Made by a program: the position numbers and the translations under genes
Shown here: one piece after another, positions 35,032 through 44,393 of the stretch
Layout of the letters: each line of letters starts with the position of its first letter
How positions within the stretch are numbered: the stretch's first letter is position 1
Notes under the pieces: generated by a model
The model's database searches: none
What the model saw: only the letters and a program-made list of their open reading frames with translations
Told to the model about the DNA's origin: nothing
NCBI GenBank assembly: GCA_964574635.1
Contig: CAZNOG010000002.1
Coordinates: 186,001 to 250,000, forward strand
Source of the DNA: CAZNOG01 sp964574635
GTDB lineage: Bacteria > Bacteroidota > Bacteroidia > Flavobacteriales_D > Cryomorphaceae
DNA: 64,000 nt
Direction: 5' to 3'

Positions 35032-35832
35032 TTTTTCCTTGCGGTCATCGCCCCACCCCTTCAGGTTTACCAGCAACTGCCCGTCTTCGAACTTCACCTT
35101 GTCGGAAGCCAGAAAATCCGACATCATGGAGTGCTTCGCGACTTCGTCGGGGGTGCCGAGAGCGTAACCGCCTTTGCCGCCCAAGAGCAAAACGCGGTCT
35201 ACGAAGCGGAAAGCCAAGGTCAGATCGTGGGAGGTGAGCAGCACGGTTTTGCCGTGGTCTTTGGCGAGGGACCGCAAAAGGATCATGAGCTCCAAGGTGG
35301 CCGGCACGTCGAGGTGTGCTGCCGGCTCGTCGAGCATGAGGATGGGCGTGTCTTGCGCCAGCAATTTTGCCAGTAGGGATTTTTTGAACTCGCCGTCGCT
35401 GAGGTAGACCACCTGTTCTTTTGCGAAGCGTCGGATGCCGGTGACTTCCATGGCGTGCGTCACGGCGTCGCGATCGACTTTGGACAACCTGCCGAAGAGG
35501 CCGGCGTAGGGTTGGCGCCCCAAGGCGACGAGTTCTTCGACCGTCAATCCCGGCACGCGTGAGAAATCGCTGAACAGGGCCGCCGCGATGCGGGGTCTTT
35601 CCCTCCGCGATATCTCTTCGAGGGCCTTGCCCTTCCACCGCACCACGCCTTCACCGGGCGATTGTATGCCCGACAATACGCGGAGCAAGCTCGACTTTCC
35701 CGCGCCGTTTCTGCCCATGATGGCCAGGGTGGATCCCGGCGCCATGCCGATGCGGAATTCCTTCAGCAATACCCTTTCCACCTCCTTTCGGTGGTAGGCG
35801 ATCCGGATATTTTCCGCTTCGAGTGCCTTCAT
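35029..35832 (-). CDS. Iron-chelate ABC transporter, ATP-binding subunit (FecE-like)
   Basis: 267 residues. Walker A GRNGAGKSS (near residue 37), Q-loop region FSDFSRVPGLTVEELVALGRQPY typical of siderophore importers, signature LSDGE in place of LSGGQ, Walker B ILMLDEPAAHLD and H-loop LLTSHDL. It powers import through the permease encoded by the preceding gene. The ATG at 35832 overlaps the permease stop (ATGA, 4 bp); the longer frame above it is a shadow. Substrate likely ferric chelate or cobalamin; iron seems likelier given the chelate-type binding protein at 39.4 kb. Confidence 0.9.
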   Translation of the reverse strand: MKALEAENIRIAYHRKEVERVLLKEFRIGMAPGSTLAIMGRNGAGKSSLLRVLSGIQSPGEGVVRWKGKALEEISRRERPRIAAALFSDFSRVPGLTVEELVALGRQPYAGLFGRLSKVDRDAVTHAMEVTGIRRFAKEQVVYLSDGEFKKSLLAKLLAQDTPILMLDEPAAHLDVPATLELMILLRSLAKDHGKTVLLTSHDLTLAFRFVDRVLLLGGKGGYALGTPDEVAKHSMMSDFLASDKVKFEDGQLLVNLKGWGDDRKEK

Positions 35833-36824
35833 ACGGAAATCGTTCTGGCGCGTCCCGAGAGGATGAGGTAGATCACCACGGGGGCGCCCATGAAAGCGGT
35901 CACGGTATTCAAGGGCAAAGCCGAATCCAGGCCCGGCAATCGGGCGATGATGTCGCAACCCAAGGCCATGACGCCGCCCATGATCATGGAAAACGGAAGG
36001 ATGACGCGGTGATTGACCGTGCGGAAAATGAAGCGCGCCAAGTGCGGCGCCGCCAAGCCGATGAAAGCCACCGGACCGCAAAAAGCGGTGACCACGCCCA
36101 CCATGACACCGGTCGCGCCCATGAGGGCAAACCGCAATCCGAGGATGTTCACGCCCATGGTTTTGGCGTGTACCTCACCGGGCAACAGACTGTTGAGGGC
36201 TTTGATCCATACGGGAGAGATGGCCATGACAGCCAACAAGGGCACGGCGTACACCGGCATGGATGCCCGCGTAACGTTTGCGAAGGTGCCGAAACCCCAG
36301 AAAACGTAGGCTTGCAAAGACACTCTGTCGGAAAACGACTGGAGCAAACTCACCAAGGCGGAGGCGAAAAAGCCCAGCATCAACCCCACGATGAGTACGG
36401 CGGTGACGTCGGAGAAACGCTGCGCCGCAAAGAGGATAAACACCAGAACGACACCCGCCCCCACCACCGCGGCCGTGACTACCGACCACTGCGCCACTGC
36501 GGCGGTGCCTCCGGCGAGGGTCACTGCGGCCACGGCCAATGAAGCGCCCGAGGTCAATCCAAGGACGGAAGGCCCGGCGAGGGGATTTCGAAACAGCGTT
36601 TGCATAAACAATCCGCTCAGTGCCAAGGCCGCCCCTCCGAGCAAGGCGGTGAACGTCCGGGGCAATCGGGAATCGAGAACGATGACGCGCTCGGTATCGG
36701 TCAATGCGCCGGACCATATAGAATCTATGGGGATCGATACGGAACCCAGTACCACCGAAAGCAAAAACAATGGGGGCAACAGACCCGCCACGGCCCAAAA
36801 CTTCCACTTGTCGGTTCCTCGCAT
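35829..36824 (-). CDS. Iron-chelate ABC transporter permease (FecCD family)
   Basis: 331 residues with about 9-10 membrane segments; family motifs RLPRTFTALLGGAALALSG, GVLVFILFAA-type helices, the coupling-helix region GLRFALMGATGVMVGVVTAFCGPVAFIGLAAPHLARF, and the C-terminal PGLDSALPLNTVTAFMGAPV. A single permease of this size works as a homodimer. A -7 box is only 4 nt before the ATG, suggesting a leaderless mRNA. It is divergent from the large TPR regulator gene at 37.06 kb. Confidence 0.92.
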   Translation of the reverse strand: MRGTDKWKFWAVAGLLPPLFLLSVVLGSVSIPIDSIWSGALTDTERVIVLDSRLPRTFTALLGGAALALSGLFMQTLFRNPLAGPSVLGLTSGASLAVAAVTLAGGTAAVAQWSVVTAAVVGAGVVLVFILFAAQRFSDVTAVLIVGLMLGFFASALVSLLQSFSDRVSLQAYVFWGFGTFANVTRASMPVYAVPLLAVMAISPVWIKALNSLLPGEVHAKTMGVNILGLRFALMGATGVMVGVVTAFCGPVAFIGLAAPHLARFIFRTVNHRVILPFSMIMGGVMALGCDIIARLPGLDSALPLNTVTAFMGAPVVIYLILSGRARTISV

Positions 36825-36828
36825 TCGA

Positions 36829-36836
36829 CAAAGATA
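36829..36836 (-). promoter_or_regulatory. -7 box TATCTTTG directly before the FecCD permease gene
   Basis: The minus strand reads TATCTTTG-TCGA-ATG; the box is 4 nt from the start codon, leaving no room for a normal leader. Confidence 0.6.
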
Positions 36837-37056
36837 AAAGGTAAGGCGAATGGTCGCCGATAAATCGGGAAGGGAAAGAAAGTGGACGGACGGCCCGAAT
36901 TTTTCGGTCGGAAATTCGACGCATTGGATTCAACTTCCCCGGCGATTGCATGGAAACGATGCGGCAGGAAAGGGTTGGGAAGACGAAGTGATCTGTATAA
37001 ATCAAATCGCCTTATGTCGTTGATTCCTTGGATTTCTCGCGATTGGGAATTACTTT

Positions 37057-39009
37057 GTGGCCGTGAAACGATCGGGGTATTTAAGGATCTTGTGGTTCGT
37101 GGCGGTGCTCTTCCCATTCGGGGCTGCCGGGGTGTATGCGCAGGACGTGCAGTCGTTCGGCGTGGGTACTGAGCGCGGGTATGAGTTAGCTCCTACGGAC
37201 ACGGCGCTGATCACAAAATTCAACGAAGCCAGTCTGAATTTGATAAGGGATGGTCTTTACGACAAGGCCATCACCACCGCAGAATCGGCGGTGGAAATAT
37301 CCCGCGCAACGGAAAATCCCAAGGGAGAAGCGTTGGGGTATTATTACTTGGCGCTGAGTTGGTACCACAAGGGAAATTTTTCCGAGTCGTTGAAAAACCA
37401 CAAGAAGTCTTTGGACTTGAGTCGGGAGCTGGGCGACAAGTACCGCACGGGAAAATCGCATTACGCCATTGGGCAAGTCCTTCGACGGCAAGGACTTTAC
37501 CCCGAGGCGTTGCGGAATTTTCTCGAGGCCGTTGAGATACAACGGGAACTCGGCTCCCGGGAAGACCTTGCCCAGGCCTACCTCGGTATCGCGGGATTGT
37601 ACGGGAGCTACGACGAGCACGCCAAGGGATTGAAATACTACGGTACCGCGAAGGAGATCATGGAGGAAATCGGAAACTACCGGAGCATGGCGGACTGCCT
37701 CGTGTGTATGGGGAGATCGTTAGACGCCATGGGAGAATCGGAGGAGGCCTTGGGCAAATTCACGGAAGCGCTGGCCCTTCAGGAGAAATTGAACAACTTC
37801 CTCGGCGCTTCTTACGCGCGCACCAGCATGGGAATCGCCTACCGCAACATGGGCGATTACGACAAGGCGTTGAGGGAACACCGCTTGGCAGTGGAACTGC
37901 GCAAGAATGCCGGGGATGTGGCGGACGGAATCGCCTATGCCCGCAACAACATCGGTTACGTGTATGAAGCGCAGGGGAATTTCGAAGCGGCCTTGGAAGA
38001 GTTTTCCGCTTCGCACGAACTGTACCAAAGCGTGGGACACGAAACCGGCATCGCCTGGGCGAAATACTGCATTGGCAAAATGCATTTGAAGCTGGGTAGA
38101 GCTGCCGAAGCGCACGAAATCCTGCTCGAGGCGCTGGAAATCGCGAAGAAAACGGAAACGGAGGTCGTCATCCGCAACGCGCTCGGCGAGTTGGCGAAGG
38201 CAGACAGCGTATTGGGCGATCCTTGGTCGGCCCTCGCCTACCACAAAATGTACATCGCCCACAGGGACAGCATTTTCAACAAGACCAACACCGGGAAGAT
38301 GTTGCTTTCGGAACTTCAGCACGAGTTCGACGTCAAAGCGGCGGAGGCCCGCGCGGAACAAGAGAAGCATTTGGCCACGGTGAAGTTGCGAAGCGGTTTG
38401 CTTTCGATGTCCTTGTTGGTCTGCGCCTTGATTTTGTTTGCCTTGCTGTACATCACGAGGCTGAAGAAAAAGAAAGAACGACAGATCATGGCGGCGGACG
38501 AGCGGATTTCCAAGCTGGAAAAAGAGCGGTTGGCCATGGAGTTGGAGCAGGCCAAACGGGACGTGCACGAATTCATCCGTCGAATTGAAGAGAAGAACCG
38601 CCTCGTCCACCGGTTTTCTTCTCAATTGAAGAAATTGAAGAACGGTCACGGCGACCGGGGTAAAGTTTTGGGTGGTGCCGTCGCGGAATTGCGCGCCTCG
38701 CGCATCCTGACGGACGAAGATTGGAAGGTGTTTCGAAGGGGGTTCAACAAGATCTATCCGGACTTCGCCATGGACGTCAAGTCCCAGCACCCGGGGATCA
38801 CCCCTTCACAAATGCGCTACTTGATGATGACCAAGATCGGATTCACGCATAAAGAGATGGCCGTGGCATTGGGCATCTCGACCGATGCGGTGCGGGTGAC
38901 GTGGAACAGGGTAAAGAAGAGTCTCGGCGGCAGAATGGACGACAAGCCGCTGGACTTGCTCAACCGATTGGAGCAGCGGGAAGCGGAATTGACGGTGAAA
39001 CAGGCGTAG
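37057..39009 (+). CDS. TPR-transmembrane-coiled coil-HTH regulator
   Basis: 650 residues if the GTG at 37057 is used; a GTG two codons later gives MKRSGYLRILWFVAVLFPF, a better signal anchor. After the signal (1-28) come about 8-9 tetratricopeptide repeats (roughly 50-420; e.g. GEALGYYYLALSWYHKGNFSE), a membrane helix (about 447-468), a coiled coil (470-540) and a C-terminal LuxR-like helix-turn-helix (about 590-635; GFTHKEMAVALGISTDAVRVTWNRV). TPRs would face the periplasm and the HTH the cytoplasm, a layout common in Bacteroidota regulators. It lies between the iron permease operon (divergent) and the iron-binding lipoprotein gene, so it may control them. Confidence 0.85.
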   Translation: MAVKRSGYLRILWFVAVLFPFGAAGVYAQDVQSFGVGTERGYELAPTDTALITKFNEASLNLIRDGLYDKAITTAESAVEISRATENPKGEALGYYYLALSWYHKGNFSESLKNHKKSLDLSRELGDKYRTGKSHYAIGQVLRRQGLYPEALRNFLEAVEIQRELGSREDLAQAYLGIAGLYGSYDEHAKGLKYYGTAKEIMEEIGNYRSMADCLVCMGRSLDAMGESEEALGKFTEALALQEKLNNFLGASYARTSMGIAYRNMGDYDKALREHRLAVELRKNAGDVADGIAYARNNIGYVYEAQGNFEAALEEFSASHELYQSVGHETGIAWAKYCIGKMHLKLGRAAEAHEILLEALEIAKKTETEVVIRNALGELAKADSVLGDPWSALAYHKMYIAHRDSIFNKTNTGKMLLSELQHEFDVKAAEARAEQEKHLATVKLRSGLLSMSLLVCALILFALLYITRLKKKKERQIMAADERISKLEKERLAMELEQAKRDVHEFIRRIEEKNRLVHRFSSQLKKLKNGHGDRGKVLGGAVAELRASRILTDEDWKVFRRGFNKIYPDFAMDVKSQHPGITPSQMRYLMMTKIGFTHKEMAVALGISTDAVRVTWNRVKKSLGGRMDDKPLDLLNRLEQREAELTVKQA

Positions 39010-39400
39010 GGTGACGGCCCGTGTCGGCCCTTTCCAGGATCAGGGTGAAGAGACCCTTAAACGAGTCTACAACGCGGTGTCATGGACGAAGGGCTGTTGA
39101 CGACCGACCTGAACTCGTTTCCACATTCGGCTGTGGGTCATGCTGAACTCGTTTCAGCATCTCTTTTAAACGCTTCTCCACTGTGGGTCATGCTGAACTT
39201 GTTTCNNNNNNNNNNNNNNNNNNNNNNNNNNNNNNNNNNNNNNNNNNNNNNNNNNNNNNNNNNNNNNNNNNNNNNNNNNNNNNNNNNNNNNNNNNNNNNN
39301 NNNNNCCTGAAACAAGTTCAGGGTGACCTTAGGCGTTGAATGAACCTCAGGGTGAAGAGATCCTGAAACAAGTTCAGGGTGACCGCTGTTCCACCCCCAT
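39010..39400. repeat. Inverted and direct repeats around a scaffold gap
   Basis: The stretch holds words of the common Bacteroidota type TCATGCTGAACTTGTTTC and its complement GAAACAAGTTCA. Direct copies CTGTGGGTCATGCTGAACT occur at 39131-39149 and 39181-39199 (50-bp period); after the gap the complement appears at 39306-39328 and 39362-39384, with a partial copy at 39033-39056. The arms face each other. No gene was recognised here. Confidence 0.75.
39206..39305. other. Scaffold gap (100 N)
   Basis: Exactly 100 unknown bases, the conventional length for a gap of unknown size. It falls inside inverted repeats, so the real distance and even the order of repeat copies are unknown. Confidence 0.97.
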
Positions 39401-40546
39401 CTACTCCACCGGCCGGAAGTAGTGGAACTCTCCCTCGCCGGTGCCGTGGAAAATCCGAATGAGGTCGGTGAGGATGACGTGAGGCTCTACCACGGCGCGA
39501 CCGAAATAATCGACTTTCATGGAATTGCAGACGAAAACCTTGCCCTCGCGGAAGGCGCGCAAGGAAGCGTACCGCTCGTCCATGGCCTTCAACTGATCCA
39601 ACGTAAAATCATCTTCCGAAGCGAGGATCAAACCCCAGTAATCGGCGTCGGAAACCGCGGCCAATGCGGCTTCGAAATCCAATTGCGCATTGCCTTCCCA
39701 CTGCCTGTCGGAAAAAACGTAATCGGCGCCGGCATCGCGGAAAAACGTCGCCAAGTACGAATTGCCGCCGGGGGCGTACCAAAAGTCGCCGTACCGGCTG
39801 CCGGCGAAAACCCTGGGTCTGCCCGTCGAGGTATCCACCTTCTCGGCGGCATCGAGGTAGGCTCGCTCGATTTCACGAAAGGCCGCCTGCGCCTCTTCCA
39901 ACCGATCGGTCAGGGCGCCGAAAACCAACAGCCATTCCGCCCGACCCAAAGGATGGGGTTCCAAGTACTCGGTCAAGATCACCGTGGAGACGCCAAGGGA
40001 GGCGATGCGGTCCAAATCGGCTTCCCCGTAGTCGTTGGACAAAAACACGTCGGGATTCACCGAAAGGAGCTTCTCGGTATCCACGCGCTCGCCGGATACG
40101 ATTTCACGGATTTCGCCCCTGCGGATGCGGGCCGACAATTCTTCGTCCATCACGCGATCGCCGTGGCCGATGGCCGCGATGAGTGACGATGCCCCGATGC
40201 GCTGTAAATACGGTGGAAAGGTGGTGGAGCCGAGTGCGAGGCGGCGTACGGGCAATTCCACGCCCGATCTCTCTTCGGGATGCGAACCGAAATTGTACCT
40301 ATGCAGTACCTCGCCGCTGCTGTCTCGTGGATCGGAAACCTCCAGCAAAAACGCGTTCGCCGCGGTATCCGACCACAGTTTGAATCCCTTGGCATAGCCG
40401 ATTTCCACAGGCGAGTACCCTTCCGTTTCAGATCGGGTTGTGACCGGGTCCGAGCCACACCCACAAAACACCAAAACAACTGCGCACATCCATGCGGAAC
40501 GCATAGCGTAGCGCGTAACGCGACTGAACAAAAGTTGGATTACCAT
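39401..40546 (-). CDS. Iron-chelate ABC transporter substrate-binding lipoprotein (FecB/TroA-like fold)
   Basis: 381 residues, class III binding protein with two lobes and a long linking helix. The lipobox is VFCGC (Cys30), so the protein is anchored in a membrane. Conserved stretches include RRLALGSTTFPPYLQRIGA, VNPDVFLSNDYGEADLDRIASLGV, FAGSRYGDFWYAPGG and WGLILASEDDFTLDQLKAMDERYASLRAFREGKVFVCN, usual for siderophore or haem binding proteins. The in-frame ATG at 40504 would give a shorter, classic lipoprotein signal (MRSAWMCAVVLVFCGC) and may be the true start. It lies on the far side of the TPR regulator from its probable permease and ATPase genes. Confidence 0.87.
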   Translation of the reverse strand: MVIQLLFSRVTRYAMRSAWMCAVVLVFCGCGSDPVTTRSETEGYSPVEIGYAKGFKLWSDTAANAFLLEVSDPRDSSGEVLHRYNFGSHPEERSGVELPVRRLALGSTTFPPYLQRIGASSLIAAIGHGDRVMDEELSARIRRGEIREIVSGERVDTEKLLSVNPDVFLSNDYGEADLDRIASLGVSTVILTEYLEPHPLGRAEWLLVFGALTDRLEEAQAAFREIERAYLDAAEKVDTSTGRPRVFAGSRYGDFWYAPGGNSYLATFFRDAGADYVFSDRQWEGNAQLDFEAALAAVSDADYWGLILASEDDFTLDQLKAMDERYASLRAFREGKVFVCNSMKVDYFGRAVVEPHVILTDLIRIFHGTGEGEFHYFRPVE

Positions 40547-40569
40547 GCGTCAAAAATAGGGCAATCCGG

Positions 40570-41226
40570 TCATTCCCAAAGTTTGCGGCCCTTGCCGTAG
40601 ACTTTGTTCACCGCCTCCATTCGCGACTGCACCTGAAGTTTTTCATACAGGTTTCGTACATGCGTGCGCACGGTTTCTTCACTGATGAACAGTTGGGCGG
40701 CGATCTCCTTGTACCGATCGCCGCGGCTCAGCAATTCGAGGATTTCCCGCTGGCGGGCCGTGAGTTTTTCCAATTCATCGGCGGGTGCCTCGACTCGGCG
40801 GAAGTTTTCCACCAATTTGCGCGCGATCGACGGGGAAATCGGCGAGCCCCCTCGGTACACCTCCTTCACCGAATCGACGATGCCCTCGATGGCACGGTGC
40901 TTCAATACGTAGCCCACGGCGCCGGCTTTGATGCTTTCGAACAAACGGTCGTCGTCTTCGAAAACGGTGCACATGCTGAAATGCAACCCGGGATGGCGCT
41001 CCTTCATGCGGCGTACGCACTCGATGCCCGACAGCCCGGGAAGTTGGATGTCCATGACCACCACGTCGCAGGGCGAGTCCTCGAATCGCTCCATGAACTC
41101 CTCCGCGCTGCCGTACACGCCCACCAATTCCAACCCGTCGCCGGTGCGCAGGCAGTCGGCCAACAGTTTTTGGTAATCGAGGTCGTCTTCCACCAGACTG
41201 ACACGTATTGTTTCCATTGGATTCAC
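40570..41226 (-). CDS. Response regulator, NarL/LuxR family
   Basis: 218 residues: receiver domain (8-125) with acidic pocket VEDD, phospho-acceptor Asp in VVMDIQLPGLSG (about residue 59), switch Thr in MCTVFED and Lys in VGYVLKH; then a LuxR HTH (LTARQREILELLSRGDRYKEIAAQLFISEETVRTHV). The start at ATG 41226 can be shifted to MET at 41217. It follows its sensor kinase by 9 bp, so the two form one operon. Confidence 0.94.
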   Translation of the reverse strand: MNPMETIRVSLVEDDLDYQKLLADCLRTGDGLELVGVYGSAEEFMERFEDSPCDVVVMDIQLPGLSGIECVRRMKERHPGLHFSMCTVFEDDDRLFESIKAGAVGYVLKHRAIEGIVDSVKEVYRGGSPISPSIARKLVENFRRVEAPADELEKLTARQREILELLSRGDRYKEIAAQLFISEETVRTHVRNLYEKLQVQSRMEAVNKVYGKGRKLWE

Positions 41227-41235
41227 GGTTTAAAA

Positions 41236-44229
41236 TTACGCGGTGCTTTCCGTCTTCCCCTTTTCGTGGTAATTGCCCGCGAGCTCTCCCACGATCACCA
41301 CGGTGGTTCCACGGCCTGGTTCAGAGCGGATTTCGGCGGTCAATCCCGATTCGTCCGCCCGTCTTTCCAAGTTTTTCAACCCCGCCCCGCTGTGGTGGCC
41401 CTCCCGGTCGAAACCCACGCCGTCGTCGGTGATTTCGAGTCGAAAACCGCCCTGTTCACTGCAGGAGAAACGCACGGTGACAACCGAGGCGCCGGAGTGC
41501 TTCAGGATGTTGTTCAGCGATTCCTTGTAAATCATCAGAAGATTTCGGCGCAAATCCGGTTCGATCAAAAACTCCGGGATGCGATCGGGAGCGGTGAAGC
41601 GCACTTGCATGTCGCCCTCTTCTAAAAATCCGTACGCATAGGCGCGGAACCAGGCGACCATCCTGGGCAGCCGATCGTATTCCGAATTGACGGTCCACAC
41701 CACTTCCGACAACCCGTTGAGCGCCCGTTCCGACAGCTCCGCAATGCGTTCGTAGTGCCCCTCGCCGGTTTCGGACGCACTTTTGCTCAGCAGCATTTTG
41801 ATCTTCGAAAGGTCGGAACCCACGTCGTCGTGGATATCCCGTGCAATTCTCCTCCTCAACTGGTCCATCTGCTTCTGACGCTCGAAAACCAACAATTTCC
41901 GTCGGTATTTGGCGGTGGAAATGCGTTGTATGACCAAAGTAAACAGCGAAATGCCCAACAGCACGGCCGATGAAGAAAACCACCACTCCCTGTAAAAGGG
42001 CGGCGAAATCCGGAATTCCGAAGCCAGGGCTTCTTCTTGTACGTACCCGTTGGCGCCTTTGGATCGGGTGTACAAGGCGTACTGTCCCGGCGGCAGTGCG
42101 GTGTACCGAATGCGGTTGTCCTCGCCAAGGGTTGTCCATCCGCTGTCGACACCCGCGAGCTTCACCTGCAATTGCACTTTGTCGGGATTGGCCCATTCCA
42201 GCACATCCCATTCGAAAACGAAATTCCTTTCCATGCTCTTCAGGTGTCCTTGCAAACGCGAGAGGTCGCTTTCGGCGTCGTTGATCCACAGCCGCGACAA
42301 ATGGATCGTGGCGTGGACGGGGGGTGGTGCGGTTTCCTCGCCGCGGAAAATGTTCAGTCCACCTACCCCGCCGAACACCAAACGGCCGTCGGGCATGCGC
42401 AGAAAGCACCGCCCGTTGAATTCATTGGATTGAAGTCCGTCGCGGTGGTGGTACGTGCGCACATAGTCGGTGCGGGGATCCAGTGCAAAGAGCCCGCGGT
42501 GTGTGCTGCCCCAAAGCAGTCCCCCGCTTTCCACCACTCCGTATACGTAATCGTCGGGCAGTCCTTCTTTCTTTCCGTAGCGGCGGAGTATTTTGAGGTT
42601 TTGTGGGTGTAACTCGAGAAGCCCGTTTTTCGATGATGCCCACACCTCTCCCGACTCGGAAATGTGCGTGCTCCGCATCCCGTATGCGGCGTAGCCACTA
42701 TCCGAGCGGAGGGGATTCCCCTCTTCGTCGAACACGAAAACGCCCATGGAAGTGGTGCACCACAGCTCGCCATCACCGGCGAAAAGGTGGAACACGTCTC
42801 CATCCATCACGAGCTCCGGCGGTCCTCCCTTTTCGGGAGAAAATCGGTAAAGCCCTCTTTCGGTGGCCACTACCACGCCACCATTCCACCTCACCGCTTG
42901 GCGGCATCGGTGGTTCAGCAAGTGGGTCAACGGTTCGTACCGCGCCTCTCCACTACGACGCAGCATCCACAACCCGGTTTCCGTGGCGGCGAGCAACATA
43001 TCCCGGGAATGGGGAAACAAGGCGTACACGTCACTACCGACGGTGGCCGGAAATCGAAGCGGGGTGAATTTCCCTTTGTCCAATTCGAGGAGGAAGGCAC
43101 CCCCTAAATACGTGCCCACCAGCAGGGAGTTTTCGTCCTGCACAGCCAGCGACCGTATGAAAGAATGCGTCAATCCCGGCACGTAGGGATCGTCTTTCGT
43201 AATCTTTCGAAAGCCCGTGCCGACGTGGACGCTTACCGCGCCGGCTCCCTCCACGCCCAGCCAAACGAGGCCGTCGTCGGCGGAGTAAATTTCCGACACG
43301 GTGTGCAAGTCGAGGTCGCCGCGACCGTGAACGGACAGCCGGGGCCGCACGGGTTCCAAAGGATTTCCTTCCATATCCAACCGCTGTAAACCCACGCCCA
43401 AAATCCCCACCCATATTTCCACGCCGTTTACGATGGCGAAGGACAGCACCCGCCCACCGAAGGAGTTCAACGCCGTCCATCCACCCGATGCTTTTCGGTA
43501 GAGCCAAAGCGTGGAATCCGCGGCCACGTACACGTGTTCCGAAATTACCTCGACTTGATTCACCTTGGGAATGCCTCTTCTTCCATAGGTCGGCACCGCG
43601 AGTTCGCGTTGTTCGGCCGTTTCGAGATCGATCTCGACCAATCGGCTCATCCCCTTCGCCAACCACAGTTCCCGACCCGAAAGGGCGAGCATTTTGCCGT
43701 CGTAATGCGCCAATTCCGCTTGCACGGGATACGTCTCGGTAATGTGTCCGTTATGGGGATTCATGGCAAAAACCCCGTGCCGGGCGTGCCATCCGATGAG
43801 CCTGTCGCGGTACTCGCCCACCGGAATGCAAAACACCTTGGGCAGGGGCACATCACCAATGCGGTCCATGGGTTCGTCGGCGCCGAAAGGAAAGACTTTC
43901 AACCCGTCGTCGCTTCCCACCCACGTGTTGCCCGCGTCGTCGCAAAACAGTGAGCGTACGGCATTGGCACTGGGCACGGAGCTGTGGTCCAAGTCCTGCT
44001 TGAAAACCTCTATGGATCGGGTGGTGAGCTTGTTGAGTCCGTCGCCGGTGCCTACCCACACGTAGCCGTCACGATCTTTTCGGATGTGGTACACGGACGA
44101 CTGCGACAAGCCCTCGCCGGTGGTGTACATGGACGCGGGATAATGGCAAAGGCCCTGTGCCGAAACCACCGAAACGGCCGCACAGGACACACCAAGCGCA
44201 AGTATCCATTTGAAAGCACCCCCGATCAC
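41236..44229 (-). CDS. Sensor histidine kinase with Reg_prop propeller and Y_Y_Y domain
   Basis: 997 residues from a GTG. A signal peptide (ending VVSAQ) is followed by a double beta-propeller of Reg_prop repeats (YVWVGTGDGLNKL, NTWVGSDDGLKVF, and others), then a Y_Y_Y domain (VDSGWTTLGEDNRIRYTALPPGQY), a membrane helix (about 752-772) and a HisKA_3 kinase with His800 in RRRIARDIHDDVGSDLSKI; N-box ESLNNILKHSGA and G-box EITDDGVGF complete the ATPase. This is the extracellular layout of the Bacteroidota HTCS glycan sensors, but without receiver and AraC domains; its partner is the NarL-type regulator next door. Ligand unknown, possibly a glycan given the nearby SusC/SusD genes. Confidence 0.92.
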   Translation of the reverse strand: MIGGAFKWILALGVSCAAVSVVSAQGLCHYPASMYTTGEGLSQSSVYHIRKDRDGYVWVGTGDGLNKLTTRSIEVFKQDLDHSSVPSANAVRSLFCDDAGNTWVGSDDGLKVFPFGADEPMDRIGDVPLPKVFCIPVGEYRDRLIGWHARHGVFAMNPHNGHITETYPVQAELAHYDGKMLALSGRELWLAKGMSRLVEIDLETAEQRELAVPTYGRRGIPKVNQVEVISEHVYVAADSTLWLYRKASGGWTALNSFGGRVLSFAIVNGVEIWVGILGVGLQRLDMEGNPLEPVRPRLSVHGRGDLDLHTVSEIYSADDGLVWLGVEGAGAVSVHVGTGFRKITKDDPYVPGLTHSFIRSLAVQDENSLLVGTYLGGAFLLELDKGKFTPLRFPATVGSDVYALFPHSRDMLLAATETGLWMLRRSGEARYEPLTHLLNHRCRQAVRWNGGVVVATERGLYRFSPEKGGPPELVMDGDVFHLFAGDGELWCTTSMGVFVFDEEGNPLRSDSGYAAYGMRSTHISESGEVWASSKNGLLELHPQNLKILRRYGKKEGLPDDYVYGVVESGGLLWGSTHRGLFALDPRTDYVRTYHHRDGLQSNEFNGRCFLRMPDGRLVFGGVGGLNIFRGEETAPPPVHATIHLSRLWINDAESDLSRLQGHLKSMERNFVFEWDVLEWANPDKVQLQVKLAGVDSGWTTLGEDNRIRYTALPPGQYALYTRSKGANGYVQEEALASEFRISPPFYREWWFSSSAVLLGISLFTLVIQRISTAKYRRKLLVFERQKQMDQLRRRIARDIHDDVGSDLSKIKMLLSKSASETGEGHYERIAELSERALNGLSEVVWTVNSEYDRLPRMVAWFRAYAYGFLEEGDMQVRFTAPDRIPEFLIEPDLRRNLLMIYKESLNNILKHSGASVVTVRFSCSEQGGFRLEITDDGVGFDREGHHSGAGLKNLERRADESGLTAEIRSEPGRGTTVVIVGELAGNYHEKGKTESTA

Positions 44230-44309
44230 ATCAACTGAAATTGAACCACGCCAATTTAAGTCAATTTCGCTTTAGGACAAACAGATAGGCTGATCGGGTC
44301 GTGCATGGG

Positions 44310-44365
44310 AAAAAAGCGATAAAGGAAAGCGGGGTGGCACACGTGTCCAACCCCACTCTCCTTAT
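44310..44365 (-). terminator. Possible terminator after the beta-propeller protein gene
   Basis: On the minus strand AGTGGGGTTGG and GCCACCCCGCT pair with G-T wobbles around a loop with ACACGTGT, followed by CTTTCC and a later T-run (CGCTTTTTTCCC). Plausible but not strong. Confidence 0.4.
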
Positions 44366-44393
44366 CACGGCGACGGTTAGGGAACGTCGGCTT

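Noticed and set aside
39082..39339. Open frame running through the N gap
   Set aside because: It reads through unknown bases and repeat copies; cannot be supported.
13901..42620. ACCCACAA-type words inside genes (13.9, 40.5 and 42.6 kb)
   Set aside because: They encode ordinary residues such as Thr-His-Lys-Asn or differ from the intergenic word, so they were left out of the count.
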